From Polaromonas glacialis (lineage in GTDB: Bacteria; Pseudomonadota; Gammaproteobacteria; Burkholderiales; Burkholderiaceae_C), in NCBI RefSeq assembly GCF_000709345.1, contig NZ_KL448325.1:186001-250000 (forward strand): a DNA stretch of 64,000 nucleotides. The letters are read 5' to 3'. A program made the position numbers and the translations under genes. Numbering within the stretch: position 1 is the stretch's first letter; each line of letters starts with the position of its first letter. This document shows positions 19,076 to 25,890 of the stretch, piece after piece. The notes under the pieces were generated by a model. That model was not told the origin of the DNA. It saw only the letters and a list, made by a program, of their open reading frames with translations, and did not search any database.

Positions 19076-19324
19076 ATGACGATGCCCCACGAACGCACCC
19101 GGGCCTTGCGCTGGGCGGGGGAATTTTTGCAGGAAGTCATGGAGTCGGCCGAATGCCCGCCAGCGCTCAAGCAGCAGGCAAAGGCGATTTTGCGCCACTA
19201 TCCGCAAGCCCACAGCATTGCTCACGAAGCACGCTACTCGAACGAGGCCCACTACTCGGGCACAGCCAGGGCCGGCACGCCGTGGCTGGGTCCGGAGGAC
19301 CAGTATGACGCGCCCGGATCATGA
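19076..19324 (+). CDS. BPSL0761-type small protein, copy 2
   Basis: An 82-residue paralogue of the gene at 18678: MTMPHERTRALRWAGEFLQE at the start, CPPALKQQAKAILRHYPQ in the middle, and the shared end WLGPEDQYDAPGS (against WLGPEESRDEPGS). AAAGGA lies about 6 bases before this ATG. The two copies differ mostly in the region before WLGPE, where this copy has an extra YSNEAHYSG stretch. The function is unknown. Confidence 0.7.
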   Translation: MTMPHERTRALRWAGEFLQEVMESAECPPALKQQAKAILRHYPQAHSIAHEARYSNEAHYSGTARAGTPWLGPEDQYDAPGS

Positions 19325-19507
19325 CCGTGCGCTGCGCTCGCCGGCATCCCGGCCACGCTGGTCATGGTGGTCGCGCACAGGGCGTCGGGCAGTCTCCTGG
19401 GGCGTGGGACAAAGGACTGCGCCCGGTATGGTGCTTTCTCGTCCCGACAGCAGCCGAGGCGGGCGTGCCATGACATCAATGCACACTTGCACCCGCGGCC
19501 GCGCGCC

Positions 19508-20992
19508 ATGAAGCAAGAAGGCGTCGACGAAGACGACGACCAAGACGAGGTCGAGTTTGAGTGGGCGTTTACGGCGCCGCCGTGCCTGCTTTGCCAAAAG
19601 GGCCGAGAGTCCAGCGCGTATCCCGGCACGTGCGATAAGTGCGGCATCGCTTACCCGCTGGGCGATGGCGATGAGGCCAAGGTGCTGCAGTGGCTCCAGC
19701 AGCCGGCGCGCCAGATGCGCTGCCCGGACTGCGATGAACTGTCCATCGTCACAATGCCCGGCGGCCAGTACCAGTGCTACCGCTGCGAGCCCAGGAAAAC
19801 GGGGGAACATCAACGCCCGCGCGGGAAAATGCTGGGCGATTTTTTGACGTGCGAGTCGTGCGGATCCCGGCGCGTTGCATACACAACCCAGCGGGCCGTG
19901 TGCCTGTCGTGCGACAGCGCCCTGGGCGGCACACTGGCAAAGATGGCCATGGCCCAGCGCAAGCAGTGGAAATCAACCCGTCGATGCGAACTTGAAGGTC
20001 CTCAGGTGAAGGTTTTTGACGTGCAGGAGATGGCGGCAAAGATCGAAACGCTCGATACCGGCGATGATGACTCCAAGGGCCGGATCAAAAGCACGATCCA
20101 AAAGCTCGCCGACGCCGGGGAAGCCCGGGCGCTGTCCGTGCCCCAGGCGGGCTGGTCCGAACTGCTGCGCGTTTTTGGGGACATGCACCCGAATTTTTCC
20201 GAGGTGCTCGAGACCAACGTGCGCCCCACACTGGCGATCGCCGCGGCCGGCGGCCGCGTCCGCCCGGCGCCGGCGCTGCTGCTCGGGGCGCCGGGCGTCG
20301 GCAAGTCCTATTTTGCCGACTGCCTGGCCCGTCACCTGGGTATTTCGTCGCTCAAGGTTGACATGGCGGCGCAGACCCATGGGGCCGCGCTGGCCGGATC
20401 TTCTGCTTTCTGGTCCAACAGCTCGCCTGGCGAGCTGTTCAAACTCCTGGCGTTCGGCAGCCCGGGCCAGCGGCCCAGCGCCGACCCCTTGGTTTTTCTC
20501 GACGAGATCGACAAAGTCAACAGTGACAGCCTGCGCTACGACCCGATGGCCGGCCTGTATTCGCTCTTGGAGGTCGAAAGCGCCCGGCGGTTCGAAGACC
20601 AATCGATGACCGGCATTGGCCTGGACGCCTCGTACGTGCGCTGGCTGCTCGCTGGCAACTCGGCCAGGAACCTGCCTGCACCGATTCTGAGCCGTGTCCA
20701 TGTTTTTGAAATTCCCGAACTCACCCCGGCGCAAAAACGCCACCTGTTTGCCCGCATCTTCAAAATGCTGGTCGACAGCACGGGCCTGGGCGGGTTTAAG
20801 GGACAGCTGCCGGAAACACTCATCAAGCCTGTGCAGGGCCTGGGCATGCGCGAATTCAAGACCCTGGCGGGCGTGGCCATCGGCCGGGCATTGCAGGACG
20901 GGCGCCGGGAAGTAAAGCTTGATGACTTCAGGCGCCCTGGCGTTGAAGTAACGAGGTTGCCGATGGGCTTTGGATCATCTGGCGCGCGTTGA
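19508..20992 (+). CDS. Lon-like AAA+ ATPase with three zinc ribbons
   Basis: A 494-residue protein. Six CxxC knuckles at C26/C29, C42/C45, C72/C75, C90/C93, C115/C118 and C132/C135 form three zinc-ribbon units. They are followed by an AAA+ module with Walker A GAPGVGKS (260-267), Walker B PLVFLDEIDKV near 325-335, a sensor-1-like WLLAGNSARNLPAPILSR and a small helical lid. The AAA part resembles that of Lon, but there is no Ser-Lys protease domain, so it would remodel rather than degrade targets. The true start is uncertain; the ATG at 19508 is the first in-frame Met before the zinc part, although the frame is open from 19364. The function on the plasmid is unknown. Confidence 0.8.
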   Translation: MKQEGVDEDDDQDEVEFEWAFTAPPCLLCQKGRESSAYPGTCDKCGIAYPLGDGDEAKVLQWLQQPARQMRCPDCDELSIVTMPGGQYQCYRCEPRKTGEHQRPRGKMLGDFLTCESCGSRRVAYTTQRAVCLSCDSALGGTLAKMAMAQRKQWKSTRRCELEGPQVKVFDVQEMAAKIETLDTGDDDSKGRIKSTIQKLADAGEARALSVPQAGWSELLRVFGDMHPNFSEVLETNVRPTLAIAAAGGRVRPAPALLLGAPGVGKSYFADCLARHLGISSLKVDMAAQTHGAALAGSSAFWSNSSPGELFKLLAFGSPGQRPSADPLVFLDEIDKVNSDSLRYDPMAGLYSLLEVESARRFEDQSMTGIGLDASYVRWLLAGNSARNLPAPILSRVHVFEIPELTPAQKRHLFARIFKMLVDSTGLGGFKGQLPETLIKPVQGLGMREFKTLAGVAIGRALQDGRREVKLDDFRRPGVEVTRLPMGFGSSGAR

Positions 20993-21216
20993 CGCCCGTG
21001 CAAGCCGCGAATGGCTCGCCGTCGGGGTGAAAAAAAGGGTTTCTCTATCGGTTCAAGCATCCCGCTGCGTGTGCCATTGCTTCCAAGTCGGCGCCAATCC
21101 TCAAAGATCTTCGATCCGAAAATGGATGGCGGCCAAGGCATGGCCAATAACGATGAAAGGCGAGAAAAATGAGCATTTCCGAACGCATCAAAACCCGCTT
21201 GGCCACGGACTGAGTC
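20993..21216. other. short region with truncated reading frames
   Basis: This holds only fragments, including a 14-codon frame at 21170 (MSISERIKTRLATD) with a weak ribosome site. It may be the remains of a small gene in front of the antitoxin relic. Confidence 0.35.
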
Positions 21217-21407
21217 ATGATTCCGATCACGCTGCACCTTCCCGTGGACGTGGTGGAGTCAATGGAGGACATCGTCCGCAAGCGCGGTTTGCCGGTTGCG
21301 AAGCGCTTGTCATGGCTTATGTGAGCGAAGGCTTGCGCCGTGATGAAGCAGCGCAGTTTGCTTTGGGCATGCAAGCCGTGCCGCATGAAGCTAGACAATC
21401 CGAATGA
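21217..21407 (+). pseudogene. frameshifted ribbon-helix-helix antitoxin
   Basis: The first frame reads MIPITLHLPVDVVESMEDIV, typical of an RHH antitoxin strand and first helix. It then runs into a stop at about 21322 after KRLSWLM. A second frame over the same place continues the family pattern: LVMAYVSEGLRRDEAAQFAL. One indel near 21300 joins them into a normal-sized antitoxin of about 60-65 residues. No cognate toxin is beside it unless the Uma2 gene next door was its partner. Confidence 0.6.
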
Positions 21408-21444
21408 CAGGAAACCCTGGCGATCGGCAGGCTGGTTTTCTCGG

Positions 21445-21993
21445 ATGTATTGGGGAAAGCAAAAAATGACCTTGAGCGAATTCCTGACGTGGGAAGCACG
21501 GCAGGCAGAGCGACACGAGTTCTATCGGGGCGAGACTTTCGCCATGGCGGGTGGGTCGGCTCGGCACAATCGCGTGGTCTTGAACCTGGCCAGCCGCATC
21601 GCTGACCACCTGGACGGCACGTCCTGCCAAGCGTTCGCCACGAGCATGCAAGTGCTGATTGCTGACGCGGTGCTCTATCCGGATGTGATGGTGACGTGCG
21701 CCAAAGCCGAAGCGGGCGATGAACGGGCCACAACAGCCCCCAAGGTGATCATTGAGGTGCTGTCACCGGGGACCAAAGGCTACGACCAGCGGAACAAGTT
21801 CATCCTCTACCGCACACTGGCATCGTTGCGCGAGTACGTGCTCATTCATCCGGCCAGGCGCCAAGTCGAGGTGTTCACGCTGGCACAGGATGGGGCCTGG
21901 CTGGCGACTGACCAGACCCAGGACAGCGTGCTGTGGCTGTCTAGCATTGATTGCAGGGTGCCGATGGACTCGGTATTCAAGGGGGTGCTATGA
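21445..21993 (+). CDS. Uma2-family (DUF820) putative endonuclease
   Basis: A 182-residue protein of the Uma2/DUF820 family, a PD-(D/E)xK nuclease fold common in plasmids and cyanobacteria. The start has MTLSEFLTWEARQAERHEFY, then GETFAMAGGSARHNRVVLNL. The active-site pattern is present: Asp in YPDVMVTC, Glu in KVIIEVLSPGT, and Lys in DQRNKFILYRTL. The ATG at 21445 (MYWGKQKMT) and the one at 21466, which has GGGGA 9 bases upstream, are both possible. The biological target of the family is unknown. Confidence 0.82.
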   Translation: MYWGKQKMTLSEFLTWEARQAERHEFYRGETFAMAGGSARHNRVVLNLASRIADHLDGTSCQAFATSMQVLIADAVLYPDVMVTCAKAEAGDERATTAPKVIIEVLSPGTKGYDQRNKFILYRTLASLREYVLIHPARRQVEVFTLAQDGAWLATDQTQDSVLWLSSIDCRVPMDSVFKGVL

Positions 21994-22109
21994 ATGCCAC
22001 CGATGAAGCAGGAATTCACCAGTCCGTGCACTTTGACATGGACTTGAAAGCGGCTTGGCGCCCCCGCGTGCACTCGCTGCATTGCTCGATGCAGCACTCC
22101 TGTTCATAA
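21990..22109 (+). CDS. small ORF overlapping the Uma2 stop, 39 aa
   Basis: An ATG at 21990 overlaps the Uma2 stop (ATGA) and opens 39 codons beginning MNATDEAGIHQSVHFDMDLK. It has no recognisable domain and may be a truncated partner of the nuclease. Support is weak beyond the overlap. Confidence 0.25.
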   Translation: MNATDEAGIHQSVHFDMDLKAAWRPRVHSLHCSMQHSCS

Positions 22110-22167
22110 TCACGCAGATGACGTATGGCCAATTTGTGGCAACCAGCGCGAAGCTTGGGAGAGAAAA

Positions 22168-22530
22168 ATGGCTAAACGACCTGAGAACGCAGTGCACAGA
22201 ACGCTCCGGATCGGGGCGTTGACGCTCGAGGTCAAGGAGGTCGGCGTTGGATATGCACGCGCTGAGCTGTCAAAACTCATTCGCGATTCAGCAGCGAGCA
22301 GGCGGGTGTTTCTCATCCGCAATGCCAGGGACACAACGGCGCCACCCGTCCTCCTGCTGAGTCCTGAGGTGCTGTCGGAACTCCTCATTAAGCCGGATCG
22401 ACGCAGGACGCTGGGCGAAATTGTCGATTCGCTGCCTTTTCAAGAGACCCGTGTGCCACGCTTGCGCGCAGGTTTGCCAAACAATACACTCAAAAAGCTT
22501 AGAGTTCCAAACTGCTCAAAGTCCAGTTAG
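22168..22530 (+). CDS. Phd/YefM-like antitoxin, orphan
   Basis: A 120-residue protein. The central part (residues about 27-70) fits the Phd/YefM DNA-binding fold: VGYARAELSKLIRDSAAS, then RVFLIRNARDTTAPPVLLLS, where the second strand reads like the VxRxGxPxAVLVS line of Phd proteins. The C-terminal part would contact a toxin, but none lies beside it; the next 500 bp hold only an IS66 relic. GAGAGAA precedes the ATG. Loss of the toxin by IS activity is a simple explanation. Confidence 0.6.
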   Translation: MAKRPENAVHRTLRIGALTLEVKEVGVGYARAELSKLIRDSAASRRVFLIRNARDTTAPPVLLLSPEVLSELLIKPDRRRTLGEIVDSLPFQETRVPRLRAGLPNNTLKKLRVPNCSKSS

Positions 22531-22707
22531 AAGCTGACCGGCAGCCCCCTCAAATGAGGGATGTTTAAACCACAATGTTTGGCTGAGAATCGCGCTAAAT
22601 GTGGATTGATTTAGCTATTTCTTACAACTTGCCGGGTTTGTCGCTATTTTTAATGAAGCAAACTATCCAAATCAGACGAGCGTAAATGACAGTTTTTGGT
22701 AATTGAG
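22531..22707. other. AT-rich spacer
   Basis: About 180 bp of low-GC sequence with no frame of interest, before the IS66 fragment. The drop in GC marks a junction between plasmid backbone and inserted DNA. Confidence 0.35.
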
Positions 22708-22887
22708 TGTTGGCTCTCCAGCGATACGGTGGCCGGCGCCCAGGCCAGCGCCAACTTGTATTCGTTGCTGCAGACCTGCCCGGCCCACGGCATCGAGGGC
22801 TACGCGTATCTGCACCCATTGCTCACAGCGCTGCCCAATGCGCAAACGGCAGATGACTACGAGACGCTGCTTCCCTGGCGCCTCTAG
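22708..22887 (+). pseudogene. IS66 transposase C-terminal remnant
   Basis: About 59 codons match the extreme C-terminus of IS66-type TnpC: SSDTVAGAQASANLYSLLQT, then GIEGYAYLHPLLTALPNAQT and the closing ADDYETLLPW. The rest of the element is gone. It marks the left edge of the three-gene envelope locus that follows. Confidence 0.8.
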
Positions 22888-23062
22888 CTGCTCGGCCGCT
22901 GAGCACCAGACTGCCAGCAATTTCGGGTCATTTTAATCACATTTCTGTTATTGGCGCAAGAAACGTAGTTAATTGACAGTTTACCAATGTTTCAACAGTT
23001 TTGGGGATGGCATCGGCGGCATTAGCGAGTTAAAGTTTCCTTTCATTTATGAAGGGTATTGG

Positions 23063-24427
23063 ATGGGCCAAGGAGTTGATCTCTGGCTGTGTACCGGTGC
23101 CGGAATTCGCCGGGCATTGCTGTTGCCGGTTTGCGTTGGCCTGTTGTCCGCGTGCACGGCATTGGAGCCGATCCCCTCTTCTACCGTCGGCCAGTTCTTC
23201 GCACCGCCGCCGGCCCTAGCGGCCTCCGATGCCCAGCGCGATCCATGCAACACACTGGGCCCCCTGCCTGACAGCTGCATTCCGAAGTCGGAACCGGCCG
23301 ACCCGTACTATGAAGGCCTCGGGCGCGAAATATGGCTGACCGACCTGCGCCGGCGCGACCTAGCACTGCTGGGCGCCAAGCGCACCAACGAGGTTTTCAC
23401 CTTCAATGGGTTGTTATGGCCGGCAGGCGCCGCGGTGGCGGTCAGCGCCGCCAGCAACCCATCGGCGGCGCTGGTACGCAACGCGGCGGCGTTCTCCATC
23501 GCGGCCTACGGACTCATGAATTCGGGCATACCCGATCGCGATAAGCTGTACTTGGAGGCGGCGCGCCGCATCGCCTGTGCGATGGCACTGGCCAGCGGCG
23601 ATCTGTACTTGAAATCCGACATCGAAGATGCCGCCACGGTGCGCCGCTTGGCGAGCAGCCAGGACACGCTGGAACAGACCATGTTGCGTCTGCAGGGCGC
23701 GCTGGAGAACTACGACTCGGCCCGCAAGCGCTTGGTGGCAACGCTGGAAACAAGAAAGGCGCCGGTCGTCGCCACGGGCCATCTCATCAGCATCGAGCGC
23801 CGCTGGGCGCGCACGGGCGGATCCGGCGGCGGCTCCTCGACGGTGATCACCGATTTCAGCCGCGCGACAAATGCACGCAGCACAAATGCGCACAAACTCT
23901 TCGCCGAGCTGAGCAGGGTCCACGGCGAACTGCGCTGGAGCGCATCGTCCCTGGCCACGCGCCGCATGACCATCGAAGCGGACCTGGTCAGGGCGCTGAA
24001 TGATCGCACACATACGCTGACCCCGCCGGCGGATGTTTACAGCAGCATCGTTGCGGCGCTGAAGGCCGTGCAGACGCCTGCCGGCGCCGCAAGCGGCGCG
24101 ACTGCAACCGCGCAAGGAGCCGCTGAGCCCTGGGAGGTGAACGAGAAGACGTTGCAGGCATTGACGCCGGCATCGCGTGCACGTCTGATCATCTTCGTCG
24201 AAGGACAGGCTGCCGATCTGGAGCGCGCCATCCCCAGCGCGAACGACTGGATTCAGCGCGTCCAGGATCGTCGCAATCGCACCCGCAACCAGGCTGCCGG
24301 CACCCATTGCAGCGACGCCCTGTTTGCGGACACCCAGTCGCTCCGCAGCGTGATGCCAGCGCTGCCGGCCAGCGCCGTGTCGGCGCCGGGTACGCCGAAT
24401 GGGCGTCGTATCGGAACATCACCATGA
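23063..24427 (+). CDS. lipoprotein, first gene of the envelope operon
   Basis: A 454-residue exported lipoprotein of no family I know. From ATG 23063 it has a signal peptide (RRALLLPVCVGLLSAC) with the lipobox Cys at residue 31; the next residue is Thr, so outer-membrane sorting is likely. The mature part is mostly helical, with a low-complexity start rich in Pro/Ala, a weakly hydrophobic stretch (LWPAGAAVAVSAASNPSAAL) around 117-140, and coiled-coil-like helices (TMLRLQGALENYDSARKRLV). A glycine/serine linker is near residue 255. The stop overlaps the next gene's ATG (ATGA at 24424). A frame from 22973 would add residues before the signal and is less likely. Confidence 0.75.
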   Translation: MGQGVDLWLCTGAGIRRALLLPVCVGLLSACTALEPIPSSTVGQFFAPPPALAASDAQRDPCNTLGPLPDSCIPKSEPADPYYEGLGREIWLTDLRRRDLALLGAKRTNEVFTFNGLLWPAGAAVAVSAASNPSAALVRNAAAFSIAAYGLMNSGIPDRDKLYLEAARRIACAMALASGDLYLKSDIEDAATVRRLASSQDTLEQTMLRLQGALENYDSARKRLVATLETRKAPVVATGHLISIERRWARTGGSGGGSSTVITDFSRATNARSTNAHKLFAELSRVHGELRWSASSLATRRMTIEADLVRALNDRTHTLTPPADVYSSIVAALKAVQTPAGAASGATATAQGAAEPWEVNEKTLQALTPASRARLIIFVEGQAADLERAIPSANDWIQRVQDRRNRTRNQAAGTHCSDALFADTQSLRSVMPALPASAVSAPGTPNGRRIGTSP

Positions 24428-25887
24428 CCGGATTCCCATCCTTCGCGCCGCAGAGCCCACATGCACAGCTGCGGTTCGCCTTCCACATGCTCGGGTCTGC
24501 GCTGCGCCTGCGACCTGGCGGCGGAAGCACGGCCGCCCAGGCACCGGATTGGGCCGACCCGTACGCGGTGGATGCGATCGCGATGCGGCTGGCCGGTGCG
24601 CGCGAAGACCCGCAGATGCACTGGGAACTGGTGATTGCGCTGCGCGATGGTATCCCCGGGCGTGCCGTTCCTCGGCTTTTGCACCTGGGAACGCGCTATC
24701 CCCCTGTCCGGCTGCGCTGCGTACGCGCGGAGCCTGCGCGAGCGCAGGCGGTGCCAAAGGTCGAACGCACCTCGGTACCGCTGGAAAGCGGCACTGCCAC
24801 CTGCCTGGTGCGGGATCGGCTGAACCCCGACCGCCACTATGTGCTGACCTGCGGGCATGTGCTGGCCTCCACGAGGGGAGCGCGCTGGGACGACCCGGTC
24901 ACCATCATCGGCGACGCACAGCGTTATGACGGCCGGCTGCGCGAATGGCAGCCCTCCGTAGGTACCGGCGTGCCGCCGTCCACGATCGACGCGGGCCTGG
25001 TCGAGTTGGACACCGCCGCCGCGACCGCCTTGCGCGGCGATGCCGCCGGCTGGACGCCGCAGCGCGTGAATGACGAAATCTGGCCGGACCGGCCGGTGCG
25101 CCTGTTGCGCCATGACGGCGAGCTGGCGGGTTCGCTGAAAGTGCACTGGTCGGGCAAGGTATGCATGCCCGATGGCGATGACTTTCCCGACTATTTCCTG
25201 CAGGACGCGATTGGCTATATGACGCCCGAGGCCACCCGAGCGGGGGACAGCGGCGGACCGGTCTGGACCAGCGAGGACGCGTTGATTGGCATGCATGTGG
25301 CCGCCATCGCGCCCGAAGGCGCCTTCGGCGCAAACGCAGTGCTGGGTCGTATCGCACCGGTGCTGGACTGGTTCTGCGTGAAACCCTTCACGCGCGACGA
25401 CCCTGCGACGCTGGGCGGCCTGCCGCGCCCGGCACCTTCGCCACGGCTGCCGCAAGCACCCAAGGGGCAACTGCTGGACCCCGCACGCAACGAAGTCGTC
25501 ATGCTGGCCAAGACGCTATGGGCCGAAGCGCGCGGCGAAGGCCGTGCGGGCATGGAAGCCGTGGCCTGCGTGGTCATGAACCGCTGTAACACGCACTACC
25601 GGGGCTGCGACAACGTGGCAGAGGTCTGCCTGGACCCTTGGCAGTTCAGTTGCTGGAACCCCGGCGACCCGAACCGGCGCAGCCTAGATCGCATCGACTC
25701 ACAGCCCGACGCCTCATATCAGGTAGCGTTCCAAGTCGCGCAGCAAGCGATCGCCGGCTCGCTGGCGGACGCGACCCAGGGCGCACGCCACTACCACGCC
25801 GTGACCATGCGACCGTTCCCGGGCTGGGCGCGCGGCAGGACGGCAAGGCAGATAGGCAATCACTTGTTCTATGTAGGCGTGGCTTGA
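24424..25887 (+). CDS. trypsin-like protease fused to SleB-type cell-wall hydrolase
   Basis: A 487-residue fusion. After a 110-residue N-terminal region there is a chymotrypsin-fold protease with His145 in LTCGHVLAS, Asp189 in TIDAGLVELD and Ser276 in AGDSGGPVW, a complete triad. From about residue 355 follows a Hydrolase_2/SleB domain with the catalytic-type Glu368 in TLWAEARGEGRAGMEAVACV and the family end CLDPWQFSCWNPGDPN. SleB domains cut peptidoglycan glycan strands. I see no classical signal peptide, so export, if any, uses another route. The start overlaps the lipoprotein stop, and the next gene begins 3 bases after this stop. The combination suggests a protease-controlled cell-wall enzyme; that is inference. 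Confidence 0.85.
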   Translation: MTGFPSFAPQSPHAQLRFAFHMLGSALRLRPGGGSTAAQAPDWADPYAVDAIAMRLAGAREDPQMHWELVIALRDGIPGRAVPRLLHLGTRYPPVRLRCVRAEPARAQAVPKVERTSVPLESGTATCLVRDRLNPDRHYVLTCGHVLASTRGARWDDPVTIIGDAQRYDGRLREWQPSVGTGVPPSTIDAGLVELDTAAATALRGDAAGWTPQRVNDEIWPDRPVRLLRHDGELAGSLKVHWSGKVCMPDGDDFPDYFLQDAIGYMTPEATRAGDSGGPVWTSEDALIGMHVAAIAPEGAFGANAVLGRIAPVLDWFCVKPFTRDDPATLGGLPRPAPSPRLPQAPKGQLLDPARNEVVMLAKTLWAEARGEGRAGMEAVACVVMNRCNTHYRGCDNVAEVCLDPWQFSCWNPGDPNRRSLDRIDSQPDASYQVAFQVAQQAIAGSLADATQGARHYHAVTMRPFPGWARGRTARQIGNHLFYVGVA

Positions 25888-25890
25888 ACG

